A stretch of DNA of 64,000 nucleotides from Oceanobacillus salinisoli (GCF_009733865.1 NZ_WOFB01000012.1:154649-218648); one strand, 5' to 3'. Shown: positions 9,470 to 18,460, counted from the stretch's first letter. Notes: generated from the letters alone by a model not told the origin. Made by a program: numbers and translations.

Positions 9470-11323
9470 ATGGTTCCTTCATTACTATTTGAGATTGCTC
9501 TTATTGGTATGTTAGGTATCGGATCGCAATGGATTGCCTGGCGCTATCGTATGCCGGCGATTGTCATTATGTCGATTACCGGTTTATTAGTAGGACCAAT
9601 CTTGGGAATAATCAATCCGGAAAGAGATTTTGGCGATTTGTTCAGCCCGGTTATTTCAGCTGCGGTTGCCATTATCCTATTTGAAGGTAGTTTAAATTTA
9701 AGTTTTAAGGAATTAAAGGGTATAGGAAAACCTGTTTTTCGAATTTCCACGTTAGGGGCATTTATTGCCTGGATTTTAGGATCATTGACGGCTCATTACA
9801 TAGCTGGATTATCATGGGCAGTTGCCTTTGTCATTGGGGGGCTATTCATTGTAACTGGACCAACCGTTATTATGCCATTACTTCGACAGGCAAAATTAAA
9901 CCCAAGACCAGCTAAGGTATTAAAATGGGAAGGGATTATCGTTGACCCTATTGGTGCTTTAGTCGCAGTTTTTGCTTTTGAAATCATTGCCGTACTTACA
10001 GCAGAAAATCCAAATGGTGATCAGCTTATTATGTTCTTTGTGGCTTCGATTTTTGCTGTCATCTTAGGCTGGGCGTTAGGAAAAGGACTAGGTTGGATGT
10101 TTGAAACTGGTCATATCCCGGAATTCCTAAAATCACCTGCTGTAGTTGTTGTGGTCATTTTCTGCTTTACAGCGGCTGATTTAGTCATGCATGAAACAGG
10201 ATTGTTATCCGTAACAGCAATGGGGATTACGTTAGCTAATATGGGGATAAGCTCCATTTCCGATATGAGGCATTTTAAAGAAAATATCTCCGTGCTCCTT
10301 ATTTCTACAATTTTTATTATGTTAACCGCTTCTCTAGAGATAGAAACACTGCTTCATATCTTTAGTCCGAACATTATTGGCTATGTTTTGTTAATGATGT
10401 TTATAGTACGACCATTGTCCATCTTTTTGTCTACGATTGGAACTGGTTTATCATTAAATGAGAAATTACTGCTTGGCTGGATTGCACCAAGGGGAATTGT
10501 TGCTTTAACGGTCTCCAGTTACTTTGCTTCTGTTTTACTTTCGCAAGGTTATGAGGATGCACGAATTCTAACTACTTTAACTTTTGCTCTCGTTTTTTCA
10601 ACGGTACTTGCCCATGGGTTTACCATTGGCTGGTTAGCAAAAAAGCTGAACCTGTCACAGAGAGGACATCCTGGTGCATTGATTATTGGAAGCAATCCAT
10701 TTACGGTCCGGCTGGCAGAATCATTAAAGAATTCGAATATCCCTGTGATTATTGTAGACTCATCTTGGGGAAATCTAAGTCTTGCACGTAAAGCAGGTGT
10801 ACCGTTTTACCTTGGAGACATGCTCTCCGAACAAACCGAGCATATGCTGGACACGATTCCGTACGATTATTTGCTCGCGGTTACGGATGACCATTCCTAT
10901 AATGCATTAACATGTACAACCTTTCTGCCTGAATACGGAAGAACCAATGTCTTTAAGATTAGTCCGTATACCCATTTTGAGGATGGCTATTCCAGTGGAG
11001 TTGTTTCAAAGGTCGGAGGAAGAATCCTGTTTGACAGGAAATTCTCATGGGATGACTTAAATGAAAAAATTGAAAGTGGTTATGTTTTCCGAAAGACGAC
11101 ACTGACGGAACAATTTGGACTGAAACAATACCTGGATGATAAGGATGAATCGACTGTATTCCTCTATTTAATTAAACCAAATGGTGTTTTAAAATTTTTC
11201 TCAGAGGAGATGCGGACGATTCCGGCAACAGGGGATGTAATTGTCAGTTTAACCCCTCCACTTAAAGAAAAGGAAAAAATTCAAGCTAGATTGGACAAGG
11301 AACGTGTAAAATCCATGAATTAA
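9470..11323 (+). CDS. CPA1-type cation:proton antiporter with C-terminal nucleotide-binding (RCK/TrkA-N-like) domain
   Basis: 617 residues. Residues 1-400 hold about twelve hydrophobic helices with NhaP-like motifs (GLLVGPILGIINP, ILFEGSLNLSF, TGPTVIMPLLRQ, GWIAPRGIVALTVSS). After about residue 400 a cytoplasmic Rossmann-like part begins (HPGALIIGSNPFTVRLAESL, VIIVDSSWGNLSLARKAGV, YLLAVTDDHSYNALTC), as in RCK-gated transporters. Predicted Na+ or K+/H+ exchange for pH and salt homeostasis, in keeping with a halotolerant host. GGAGGGATGAG precedes the ATG. The ion cannot be decided from sequence. Monocistronic. Confidence 0.88.
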   Translation: MVPSLLFEIALIGMLGIGSQWIAWRYRMPAIVIMSITGLLVGPILGIINPERDFGDLFSPVISAAVAIILFEGSLNLSFKELKGIGKPVFRISTLGAFIAWILGSLTAHYIAGLSWAVAFVIGGLFIVTGPTVIMPLLRQAKLNPRPAKVLKWEGIIVDPIGALVAVFAFEIIAVLTAENPNGDQLIMFFVASIFAVILGWALGKGLGWMFETGHIPEFLKSPAVVVVVIFCFTAADLVMHETGLLSVTAMGITLANMGISSISDMRHFKENISVLLISTIFIMLTASLEIETLLHIFSPNIIGYVLLMMFIVRPLSIFLSTIGTGLSLNEKLLLGWIAPRGIVALTVSSYFASVLLSQGYEDARILTTLTFALVFSTVLAHGFTIGWLAKKLNLSQRGHPGALIIGSNPFTVRLAESLKNSNIPVIIVDSSWGNLSLARKAGVPFYLGDMLSEQTEHMLDTIPYDYLLAVTDDHSYNALTCTTFLPEYGRTNVFKISPYTHFEDGYSSGVVSKVGGRILFDRKFSWDDLNEKIESGYVFRKTTLTEQFGLKQYLDDKDESTVFLYLIKPNGVLKFFSEEMRTIPATGDVIVSLTPPLKEKEKIQARLDKERVKSMN

Positions 11324-11354
11324 GAGTGAAATCAAATCGATTTCACTCTTTTTC
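11323..11354 (+). terminator. Terminator of the antiporter gene
   Basis: AGAGTGAAAT and ATTTCACTCT form a ten-base stem with a short loop, followed by TTTTTC. The upstream arm begins at the stop codon. Confidence 0.85.
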
Positions 11355-11467
11355 TTCTAAGTACAAAAAACTAGCGTATGCGAGGTTTTCTAAACAGATA
11401 GGGGCTGGAAAAATTACTGTTGGACCAGGTTCTACCGCTCCGGAAATACAGTATGATCGAAATAGGA

Positions 11468-11650
11468 TTATTCTTCCAACTCATCAAGCTGCCTGTTCAC
11501 TTCAGCAATTTCTTTTTCCAGGCGTACTAATTGCTCCTGTGCGGAAGATACTCGACCTTTCACATACTCCAGTTTATCTAAGTCACTCTGAATGCGGACA
11601 TAATCGGATTTTAATTCAGTTAATTTTGCTTCCAATTCTTTTTTCGACAT
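11468..11650 (-). CDS. Small coiled-coil protein, SE1832 family
   Basis: 60 residues forming one continuous heptad pattern (LEAKLTELKSDYVRIQSDLD, then LVRLEKEIAEVNRQLDELEE), so an alpha-helical coiled coil over its whole length. It fits the small SE1832-type family of Firmicutes, function unknown. AAAGGAGGATG lies upstream of the ATG at 11650. A longer opposite-strand frame at 11326-11685 is its shadow. Convergent with the antiporter. Confidence 0.75.
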   Translation of the reverse strand: MSKKELEAKLTELKSDYVRIQSDLDKLEYVKGRVSSAQEQLVRLEKEIAEVNRQLDELEE

Positions 11651-12177
11651 GTTTTACATCCTCCTTTATATATAGTCTAGCTTAAAATCTCTTTCATGGA
11701 ATGGTAAGGCTGTTTTCTAAAAAATGTTGTTTTCCCTCAATACTCATAAACTCCGACATAAAATATTGATACCCGATTTCGTTATGGAGTAATAATTTCT
11801 CGGTGCAAGGAAACAAAGGTGCTTAATCAAGAAAAAACCTCGTTGTAAGGTCTTTAGACACGTGTGATCCCTTAGTAGTAGTCGCCTTCCCTCCGCTCCA
11901 ATCAACCACCTTAATAGTGGTTCGATAATCTAAGAATTTCTTTAGCTAAATTAAATGTAGGGAATAAAAGCACAAGCACAAAACTAACGAAGTGTATTTC
12001 CGTAGCGGTAGATAAAACTCCAGAACTACGAAAAGAGCCACTCGTAATTTCGGTATGTTAAAATTTTAGTACGTCAAATCCTTCCTTGTTAAAATTTTAT
12101 CCTTTTCTATCCTATAAAACAAGAAAATCCGTTATAATAATGGCAGGACAACAATGATTATTAATGGAGGTTTACCA
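11651..12177. other. 527-base intergenic region with a dispersed repeat fragment
   Basis: No coding frame with a ribosome site was seen on either strand. Around 11985-12012 the sequence GAAGTGTATTTCCGTAGCG occurs; its near reverse complement is found at about 55760, so it is a dispersed intergenic repeat. The remainder is A+T-rich and unremarkable. Confidence 0.5.
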
Positions 12178-13017
12178 ATGAAAATCGCATTTTCCTCTTC
12201 CATAACAGATTATATGGAAAAGGTGGAAGCATTGTTATTAAGAAAAGAGGCTTCCAATAACCTCATGCTTGGACTATTGGATCATTTTAAAACGACCATT
12301 ACGAAAGATGTTCATTTTGGGTATTTGGAAGATAACGGAGAAATTATATTTGCCTTTATGCAAACGCCTCCTAACAATTGGATTCTGGCAGACGTTGATG
12401 GTATAGATGAACAGGTGATTACGAGTGTTGCAAATTTTCTTTATAAAAAAGCATTGAAAGTTCCAGGGGTGTTGGGTCCGATTTCCTATGTAGAAGCCTT
12501 TGTGAACGAGTGGAAGAAACTTAAGAAAACGAATGCCTCTATACATATGAATCAATTAATCTATCAATTGGATGAAGTCAAAATTAAACCAGAGGCTGAA
12601 GGTGAGTTGGTCAAAGGTTTGAAGAAGGACCACTCGTTAATTAAAGGCTGGTTAATTCAATTCGGTAAAGAGGCGAGGGAGGCTATTTCCGAAATAAAAG
12701 CAAGCCAAATGGCGACAAAATATATTGAAAATAGTACGATCTATTTATGGAAAGTAAACGGCAAACCGGTTTCTATGGTCAATCAATCGAGGAAAACAAA
12801 ACATGGTGCAACGATTAATGCGGTGTTTACACCAAATGAGTTTAAAAGAAATGGATATGCAACGAGTGCAGTTGCTGCATTGAGCCAAAAACTGCTCGAT
12901 GAAGGCTATCAATTTTGCAGTCTATATACGGATCGTGACAATACTACGTCCAATAACATTTATCAAAAAATTGGCTATCATGTTGTAGGATCTTCGGTTG
13001 TTTATGAGTTTAGCTGA
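12178..13017 (+). CDS. GNAT-family N-acetyltransferase
   Basis: About 279 residues. The C-terminal part carries the acetyl-CoA-binding motif A of GNAT enzymes (INAVFTPNEFKRNGYATSAV, with the R-x-x-G-x-A turn) and motif B (SLYTDRDNTTSNNIYQKIGY). The N-terminal half resembles the non-catalytic half of two-domain GNATs of Bacillus. The acceptor substrate is unknown. ATG at 12178 is preferred over 12154 because GGAGG sits nine bases upstream of the former. It is the last gene before the accessory island. Confidence 0.85.
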   Translation: MKIAFSSSITDYMEKVEALLLRKEASNNLMLGLLDHFKTTITKDVHFGYLEDNGEIIFAFMQTPPNNWILADVDGIDEQVITSVANFLYKKALKVPGVLGPISYVEAFVNEWKKLKKTNASIHMNQLIYQLDEVKIKPEAEGELVKGLKKDHSLIKGWLIQFGKEAREAISEIKASQMATKYIENSTIYLWKVNGKPVSMVNQSRKTKHGATINAVFTPNEFKRNGYATSAVAALSQKLLDEGYQFCSLYTDRDNTTSNNIYQKIGYHVVGSSVVYEFS

Positions 13018-13326
13018 ACAACAGTGAAATACTTATAGCAAAAAAAGTTCAGAGTGATTCTAACGGGTTCGGTTTTGGAGTGCAAAAGGTAAATAAACAT
13101 CGTTATAAGGGGGGCAAATAGCACTCCTTTTCGCATACAAAATAACAGCATAATCGTAACGTTTACAATGGATTTTTTGAAATCTTACAGGTGTTAGAAT
13201 AAATATAGAATTTGTGAAGAAATGCACTTAAACTAATGGGCAGTATAGTTGAATAAGAAACAATAAAATATGTAATTTAACAAAAAAACTGCCGAGGGGT
13301 TCGACAGCTTAGAAGGATGAACCTAA
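13018..13326. repeat. Intergenic region with two copies of the island repeat (left end of the array)
   Basis: The first recognisable island-repeat copy is weak (TTCTAACGGGTTC, about 13058-13070). The second (13223-13260) is clearer: CACTTAAACTAATGGGCAG followed by TATAGTTGAATAAG, with AACTA/TAGTT arms. A long-looped inverted repeat (GGAGTGC ... GCACTCC, 13077-13128) followed by TTTTCG may be a terminator. No gene seen. Confidence 0.5.
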
Positions 13327-14016
13327 TTATATAGTACGATTACTCGAATCACTTTCGATAATATCCTCAACTTTTTCGGTTGCTTGATGTAACATTTCAT
13401 CGGCAATGATTACTTTGTCAGTATCGAATGTTTCTCCTGTTGATACTTTGAATTGGAACGTTTCTGCATATGGTGCTGGTCTATTCATCATATAAGCAGA
13501 CATCACTTCACAGAGGAGATTGCGCCCTTTTTCGGCGGTTAACTTTCCTGTGCAAATATCATTCATTACATTAATGGCTGTAAAGTTAGCAGCTTCCATA
13601 TCACAGCGGGAAGATACCTCACCCCTTGTCTTCTCAACAATTAAACTTCCGTCAAACTTCGCAAGCTCATTGAACATCTCTGGAGGAACCCTATAATCAA
13701 TAACCTGCTCAATTACATCCGTGTGGGGTTGTGGAAAATCGTGTGGGATTTCATCACGATAAACAATGGTTCGCTTCCATGGTCCATTGTTGTACCAGAT
13801 TAATCTGCTTGGAATCGCTTCGTTTGGGGGGCCATATTGTTCAATTGTAAGCTCTGCCGATTTCTTGGACATCGCATTCCAATTATTAATAATCGTTTGA
13901 ACCATTTCCATATCCGCAACAGTTTCAGTTGTTTTTTCAGCACCGCCAAAGGTTTGTACTTTTATATCGCTCGCCATTGAGATAGCAGCCGTTTTCAATT
14001 TTTCTTCTTGTTTCAT
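13327..14016 (-). CDS. Hypothetical protein, about 229 residues
   Basis: Soluble, acidic, no signal or membrane segment. It starts MKQEEKLKTAAISMASDI and contains PSRLIWYNNGPWKRTIVYRD and RGEVSSRCDMEAANFTAINV, which look conserved, but I do not recognise the family. The start at 14016 has AAAGGAGATATACT immediately upstream; the in-frame ATG 54 bases earlier has no ribosome site. It is on the opposite strand from its small neighbours and is bounded by island-repeat copies on both sides. Confidence 0.7.
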   Translation of the reverse strand: MKQEEKLKTAAISMASDIKVQTFGGAEKTTETVADMEMVQTIINNWNAMSKKSAELTIEQYGPPNEAIPSRLIWYNNGPWKRTIVYRDEIPHDFPQPHTDVIEQVIDYRVPPEMFNELAKFDGSLIVEKTRGEVSSRCDMEAANFTAINVMNDICTGKLTAEKGRNLLCEVMSAYMMNRPAPYAETFQFKVSTGETFDTDKVIIADEMLHQATEKVEDIIESDSSNRTI

Positions 14017-14150
14017 AGTATATCTCCTTTTAAATTTGCCTTTATGTTTATTATTTGGAAAAACTCTCAAATTATTAGCTTTGAAAATTACAAATTAAAA
14101 TTTTTTATTTGTAGGATGGCAGCATGACTGAAATAACAAAGATGTTTTTT

Positions 14151-14183
14151 CTTAAACTAAAGGGTGCAAGAGTTGAACAACGG
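14151..14183 (+). repeat. Island repeat copy
   Basis: A 26-base stretch (14155-14180) is identical to 26073-26098. It reads AACTAAAGGGTGC then AAGAGTTGAACAA, with AACT/AGTT inverted arms around the GGGTGC core. It directly precedes the leader of the DUF1871-like gene. Confidence 0.75.
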
Positions 14184-14205
14184 AATGAAAAAGGGGTGAC
14201 TTTCA

Positions 14206-14472
14206 TTGTCTAAAGATAAATACAATGAAATATTTAATGTGGTTAAAAAAGTAGTAAATGAATGGGACCCTATCGGTGTTTTGCCTTATGCCCCTGATGA
14301 TGAATATGAGTTTGAGATAGCTAAAATTGTTGCTTTACTTAATAAGGTAGATACAGTTGAAGCACTTTCAGATGGTATTGGAATGATTTTTACAAAGGCT
14401 TTGGATTGGAATTTCACAAAAGAAGAGTGTTTGCCAATCGCTAAACAAATTTGGAGAGTAGTTAAAAGGTGA
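14206..14472 (+). CDS. DUF1871-like small protein
   Basis: 88 residues. The stretch VVKKVVNEWDPIGVLPYAPD and the following YEFEIAKIVALLNKVDTVEA match the DUF1871 family of small helical Bacillus proteins (function unknown). It starts at a TTG; the leader AAAGGGGTGACTTTCATTG places GGGGTGA at suitable spacing. The gene lies between island-repeat copies, one ending 23 bases before its start and one starting at its stop codon, like a mobile cassette. Confidence 0.75.
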   Translation: MSKDKYNEIFNVVKKVVNEWDPIGVLPYAPDDEYEFEIAKIVALLNKVDTVEALSDGIGMIFTKALDWNFTKEECLPIAKQIWRVVKR

Positions 14473-14562
14473 TTTTTCACTAACGGGTGCATTAATTCTA
14501 GAAGGATAAACGCTATTTTACGTCAAAATTATTGTACTAAAGGGGCAGGTTAGTTGAAAATC
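14473..14562 (+). repeat. Pair of island repeat copies
   Basis: First copy 14474-14505 (CACTAACGGGTGC then ATTAATTCTAGAAGG) and second copy 14530-14562 (TTGTACTAAAGGGGCAG then GTTAGTTGAA, with ACTAA/TTAGT arms). The pair is about 55 bases apart, the same spacing as the pairs at 14.94 and 28.14 kb. Confidence 0.65.
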
Positions 14563-14615
14563 AATTGGATACTTTAAGCCGTTTATGCTTCAAATTTTTC
14601 AAGGGGGTGTTTCTG

Positions 14616-14927
14616 TTGAAAAATAAGATTACAATAAGTTTTTTGTTATTGATTCTTTTATTTGCGGGCTGTTCTGATTATCAGGAACAATTTACTTTCA
14701 CAGGAGTAGTAAAGGAGATACTTGTTGAAGAAGAAATGTTAGTTATTAAAGAATATGGTGGGGTTGATGAAGGTAGAAAAGACGGAAATGTATATGAAAT
14801 ACCTGTTGATGATGTGGAGAAATATAGCATTGGGCAGAAACTTGAAATAACTGTCTTTTCTAATACTGATGCTGATATCTGGGATTTAGACAATATGAAA
14901 TTCGATATAAAAACAGTCGAATATTAA
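14616..14927 (+). CDS. Small secreted lipoprotein, possibly DUF3221-like
   Basis: 103 residues. A lipoprotein signal is clear: basic KNK, hydrophobic ITISFLLLILLF, lipobox FAGC with the modified cysteine near residue 18. The mature part (TGVVKEILVEEEMLVIKEYG, later SIGQKLEITVF) reads as a small beta barrel of the kind seen in DUF3221/OB-fold lipoproteins, but this is tentative. The TTG start at 14616 follows AAGGGGGTG; this leader resembles those of other island genes. Flanked by repeat pairs on both sides. Confidence 0.7.
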   Translation: MKNKITISFLLLILLFAGCSDYQEQFTFTGVVKEILVEEEMLVIKEYGGVDEGRKDGNVYEIPVDDVEKYSIGQKLEITVFSNTDADIWDLDNMKFDIKTVEY

Positions 14928-14930
14928 ACT

Positions 14931-15065
14931 TATTATTCAACAAACGGGTGCGATTGCTCAACAAGGAGTTGTCGATGGCGGTCAGAACCTATTGTGTTAA
15001 AAAGGCAGTTTAGTTGAAGAATCTTCTTTAGCTCTTATTTAATAAACGGGCATTTTCTAGAATAG
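14931..15065 (+). repeat. Cluster of three island repeat copies
   Basis: Copies at 14934-14967 (CAACAAACGGGTGC then GATTGCTCAACAAGG), 14989-15018 (TTGTGTTAAAAAGGCAG then TTTAGTTGAA, very close to the 14530 copy) and 15036-15065 (TTTAATAAACGGGC then ATTTTCTAG). They separate the lipoprotein gene from an IS21 relic. Confidence 0.6.
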
Positions 15066-15336
15066 GCTAAAAAAACTTTTAGAAGGCCCTCATCGAAAAC
15101 CTAGAAGGTTAGCACCTTATCGAGACTGGATTATTGCCTGACTGGAAGAGTATCCGCACCTTAGTGAAGCACAAATCAGAGATTGACTCCTGGAGCGTTA
15201 TCCTGACTTGGTGATTGGGGAAAGTACTGTCAGAACATATGTGAAAGAAATGCGTGAGATCTATCAGATTAAGAAAAAGGTAATGGTTAGGCAATATGAA
15301 ACCATTCCTTAACAGCCGATGGGGAAGCAGATTCAA
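15061..15336 (+). pseudogene. Degenerate IS21-type transposase (IstA) N-terminal fragment
   Basis: In one frame the translation reads KPRRLAPYRDWIIA, stop, LEEYPHLSEAQIRD, stop, LLERYPDLVIGESTVRTYVK, then VMVRQYETIP, stop, QPMGKQIQ. This is the N-terminal helix-turn-helix and linker of an IS21-like IstA that normally continues into the DDE domain. At least three in-frame stops and an abrupt end before the first catalytic Asp make it dead. It is unrelated in detail to the intact IS21 element 4 kb to the right. Confidence 0.75.
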
Positions 15337-15465
15337 TAGATTAGTTATAAAAGCAGATATAACATGTTATTTTTAGAATAACAAAGTTATAGAAATACTT
15401 TGACTAGCCATATTTCCTTGACATAAATCTCTTAAAACCATAACATTGAATATAACTTAAATATA

Positions 15466-15551
15466 TGCACTAGGGGTGTTATTTAACTGAGATGAGTATT
15501 ACCTCAAACCCTTTGAACCTGAACTAGCTGAAACTAGCGTAGGAAAGTGTA
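15466..15551 (+). ncRNA. TPP riboswitch (THI element)
   Basis: The conserved pieces occur in order: AGGGGTG, then AACTGAGATGAG, then ACCCTTTGAACCTGA, then AACTAGCGTAGGAAAGTG, with P1 arms CACT (15468-15471) and AGTG (15546-15549). The variable P3 side arm is short. It senses thiamine pyrophosphate and is expected to switch off the downstream SDR/monooxygenase genes. Confidence 0.95.
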
Positions 15552-15612
15552 ACTCTAATACATACTTAAAGAGTGATTGTGCCTTATTCTTAATATGTAG
15601 TTATTTGTTTTT

Positions 15613-15652
15613 ACGCAATTTTCCTATGGGAAGGTTGCGTATTTTTTATTTT
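15613..15652 (+). terminator. Riboswitch-controlled intrinsic terminator
   Basis: ACGCAA pairs with TTGCGT and an inner TTCC pairs with GGAA; the stem is followed by ATTTTTTATTTT. It sits 60 bases after the TPP aptamer and 50 bases before the first gene, so TPP-dependent transcription termination is the likely mechanism. Confidence 0.85.
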
Positions 15653-15705
15653 ATCTATCATTTTATTATTTAAGTTTCATCAAAATTAAAAATATAGGAG
15701 TTGTT

Positions 15706-16461
15706 ATGATGACTAGAACAGTATTAGTAACAGGTAGTAGTAGAGGTTTAGGGGCAACTATTGTAAAGACATTGGCACAACAAGGATTTCAAGTGGTTAT
15801 AAATTACTTTAAAAGCAAAGATGCTGCTGAGAAGCTCGCTTCTGAGATTGGTGAAGAGAATGCTATTGCAATTCAGGCTGATGTAACAAATCGTAAAGAA
15901 GTAGATAAATTGATAAAAAAAGCAACGGAATATTTTGGTCAAATAGATGTTGTAGTCAACAATGCATTAGTAGACTTCAAATTTGATCCAAACAAACAGA
16001 AAACCTTTACAGAACTCACTTGGGATGATTATCAAAAACAACTGGATGGTACTTTAAAAGCAGCATTTAATGTAGTTCAAAGCGTCATACCTCAATTTAT
16101 TGAACGACAAAATGGAAGTATTATAAGTATAGGTACTAATTTATATCAAAATCCTGTTGTACCCTACCACGAATATACAACAGCTAAAGCTGGATTAATA
16201 GGTTTTACACGTAATATCGCTTCTGAATTAGGACTATATGGTATAAAAGCGAATGTAGTTTCAGGTGGATTATTAAAAACGACTGACGCCAGTGCTGTTA
16301 CAACACCAGAAGTATTCGATTTAATTGCTCAATCAACGCCATTGAAGAAGGTGACCACACCTCAAGATGTAGCCAATATGGTCGCTTATTTATCTTCGGA
16401 AAATGCGAACGGTATTACAGGTCAAAATTTCACAGTAGATGGCGGTTTGACAATGAACTAA
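15706..16461 (+). CDS. SDR-family oxidoreductase under TPP riboswitch control
   Basis: 251 residues, a classical short-chain dehydrogenase: TGSSRGLG cofactor loop near the N-terminus, VVVNNAL, a serine in GSIISIGTN, catalytic Tyr and Lys in YTTAK, and the C-terminal GITGQNFTVDGGL. FabG-like reductases share all of this, so the substrate is open. Two ATGs lie at 15706 and 15709; AGGAG at 15696-15700 fits the second slightly better. It is the first gene after the TPP riboswitch and is followed by a flavin monooxygenase, so a role in uptake, salvage or breakdown of a thiamine-related compound is inferred. Confidence 0.88.
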   Translation: MMTRTVLVTGSSRGLGATIVKTLAQQGFQVVINYFKSKDAAEKLASEIGEENAIAIQADVTNRKEVDKLIKKATEYFGQIDVVVNNALVDFKFDPNKQKTFTELTWDDYQKQLDGTLKAAFNVVQSVIPQFIERQNGSIISIGTNLYQNPVVPYHEYTTAKAGLIGFTRNIASELGLYGIKANVVSGGLLKTTDASAVTTPEVFDLIAQSTPLKKVTTPQDVANMVAYLSSENANGITGQNFTVDGGLTMN

Positions 16462-16544
16462 TAGCTTAAATTACCATAGATAATCCTTCAAAAAAAAGGA
16501 GTATACAAGACAATTAATAATGATGTATTTTGAGGTGTAAACAA

Positions 16545-17852
16545 ATGACAAAAACTAAAGAAAAACAACTACACTTAGGTGTTTTGCTGTATGGTTGTGG
16601 ACACCATCAAGCTGCTTGGTTAATGCCTGACTCAAGCGTTGAACGTATTGGAGACATTTCTTATTACCAATCTTTAGCGCGGTTAGCAGAAAAAGGTTAC
16701 TTTGACGCAGTATTCTTTGCTGATAATCAATCATTTCAAGGTAAAGATTCTAGTGATATGCCAGCATTTTGGTTTGATCCAGTAGTCAATTTAACTGCTA
16801 TTTCTCAAGTGACAAATCATGTGGGATTAGTTCCAACAATTTCAAGTACTTTTTCTAATCCTTTCACAGCTTCACGACAACTATTAAGTTTAGACCACAT
16901 TACAAAAGGACGTGTTGGTTGGAACCTCGTTACGTCAATGACTGATTTAGAGGCGTTAAATCATAGCATGGAAGAACTACCTTCTCATGACAAACGCTAT
17001 GAGAAGGCAGATGAATTCGCTGCTTTAATGAATAAGTTATTTCTTTCTTGGGACAGTAATGAGTTTCTACATCATCGTGAAGAAAGAAAATTGATAAATC
17101 CTTCAAACATTCAGCCTTTTAATCACGAAGGTACCTATTTTAAAGTGTATGGCCCGTCCACTACGCCACAAAGTCCGCAAGGCAAACCAGTATCAATGCA
17201 AGCAGGGGCATCTAAACAAGGCATTGCATTAGCAGCAAAATATGCCGATGCAGTCTATTCAGTGTCGTGGAACTTAAAGCAAGCAAAAAAATTCCGTGAA
17301 AAATTAGATGATCAAGTTAAACGAAGCGAAGGCAGCAATAGACATATTAAAGTATTTCCAGGCTTAGTAACCTATGTAGGTCATACTCATGAAGAAGCTT
17401 TAGCCAAAAAAGCAGCATTAGATGAGCAATTACCTCTTGAAACAGCTTTAAAACGGTTGAGTTTCTTTATTCAACAAGACTGTTCTAATTGGGAAATTGA
17501 TAAAGAAGTACCTCAATTACCCCCAGTAGAAGAATTTACTGGTCCAGTTGGACGTTACGAAACGATACTAGAAATTATTAATGATACACAACCTACAGTA
17601 AGAGAATTATTAGGATATCTTAATGCAGGCGGTGGACATCACACGCTGATCGGTACCCCCGACGAAATTGTGGATCAGATGGAAGTCTGGTTTGAAGCTG
17701 GTGTGGCTGACGGATTTAATCTTATGCCTCCTACATTACCCGGTAGTTTAGAAGACTTTGTTGAACTAATTGTTCCTGAAATGCAAAAAAGAGGTATTTT
17801 CAGAAAGAAATATGAAGGTCATACCTTCCGTGAACATTTAGGATTAACATAA
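16545..17852 (+). CDS. NtaA/SnaA/DszA-family FMN-dependent monooxygenase (LLM class)
   Basis: 435 residues of the bacterial-luciferase TIM-barrel type: FDAVFFADNQSF, DHITKGRVGWNLVTS, GKPVSMQAGASKQGI, YADAVYS, and the C-terminal GTPDEIVDQMEVWFEAGVAD with DGFNLMPP. These are hallmarks of the NtaA/SnaA/DszA subgroup, which uses reduced FMN from a partner reductase to oxidise C-N or C-S compounds. GAGGTG lies seven bases before the ATG at 16545. It follows the SDR by about 80 bases with no terminator between, so both are under the TPP riboswitch. The substrate may be a thiazole, pyrimidine or thiamine derivative (inference). Confidence 0.9.
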   Translation: MTKTKEKQLHLGVLLYGCGHHQAAWLMPDSSVERIGDISYYQSLARLAEKGYFDAVFFADNQSFQGKDSSDMPAFWFDPVVNLTAISQVTNHVGLVPTISSTFSNPFTASRQLLSLDHITKGRVGWNLVTSMTDLEALNHSMEELPSHDKRYEKADEFAALMNKLFLSWDSNEFLHHREERKLINPSNIQPFNHEGTYFKVYGPSTTPQSPQGKPVSMQAGASKQGIALAAKYADAVYSVSWNLKQAKKFREKLDDQVKRSEGSNRHIKVFPGLVTYVGHTHEEALAKKAALDEQLPLETALKRLSFFIQQDCSNWEIDKEVPQLPPVEEFTGPVGRYETILEIINDTQPTVRELLGYLNAGGGHHTLIGTPDEIVDQMEVWFEAGVADGFNLMPPTLPGSLEDFVELIVPEMQKRGIFRKKYEGHTFREHLGLT

Positions 17853-17909
17853 TAAATTATTATAAAATGATTATCTAGTTGAAGAGGTAAGATGTTGGTA
17901 TTAGTATAA

Positions 17910-18044
17910 AAACTTGAGAATGTTCTCATAAGAGTAATTATAATTGGACTTACTGATTCGGACAATGTTTATGTAATAAGGTATAATAATAAAAAAGGTG
18001 AAGAAATAACAAATAAAAAAGATGGGAAATACATTGATGATTAG
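17910..18044 (+). pseudogene. C-terminal remnant of an unidentified protein
   Basis: An open frame without a start reads LENVLIRVIIIGLTDSDNVY then VIRYNNKKGEEITNKKDGKY and stops at 18042. The composition is protein-like and it ends just before a degenerate island repeat (about 18051-18080), as intact island genes do. No family recognised. The rest of the 646-base gap to 18498 holds repeats and no gene. Confidence 0.3.
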
Positions 18045-18050
18045 TTCTGT

Positions 18051-18193
18051 AATCGAGCGCTTTTCTTTAATAAGAGAGCGTCTGCGTCTTTTGGTAATGC
18101 CTCAGCACATTTAAGAGATTAGATATTAATCAGGATAAGGAAAAGATTGTGAAGTATTGTACTTAAATTAACGGGTGCGAATGCTTAACAAGG
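18051..18193 (+). repeat. Two island repeat copies
   Basis: A degenerate copy near 18051-18080 (AATCGAGCGC then TTTTCTTTAATAAGAGAGC) and a good copy at 18157-18193 (TTGTACTTAAATTAACGGG, TGCGAATGCTTAACAAGG). The good copy runs into a GAATGC/GCATTC hairpin followed by TCTCTTTG. Confidence 0.6.
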
Positions 18194-18460
18194 GCATTCG
18201 CTCTCTTTGATTCCAGAGACAGTTATGTGGACAAGAAAATCGCCATTTGCTTAATGCATAGTAGACAATTACTACGCAACAGAAGTTTTAATGTATAAGT
18301 AACTTTGAGAAGGAATATACGTAAACTAAAGGTAATTTTAGGTTTAAGATGTGATATTTGTACTTAAGGGAAAATTAATAGTTTAACCAATTTATTATGC
18401 CACCACTTTCCTTTCAAAGTAAAAATAATATATATAGTTCGTTCTAACGCAATCAAATTA

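Noticed and set aside
11326..11685. 119-residue plus-strand frame
   Set aside because: It begins in the antiporter terminator and is antisense to the better supported coiled-coil gene; no ribosome site.
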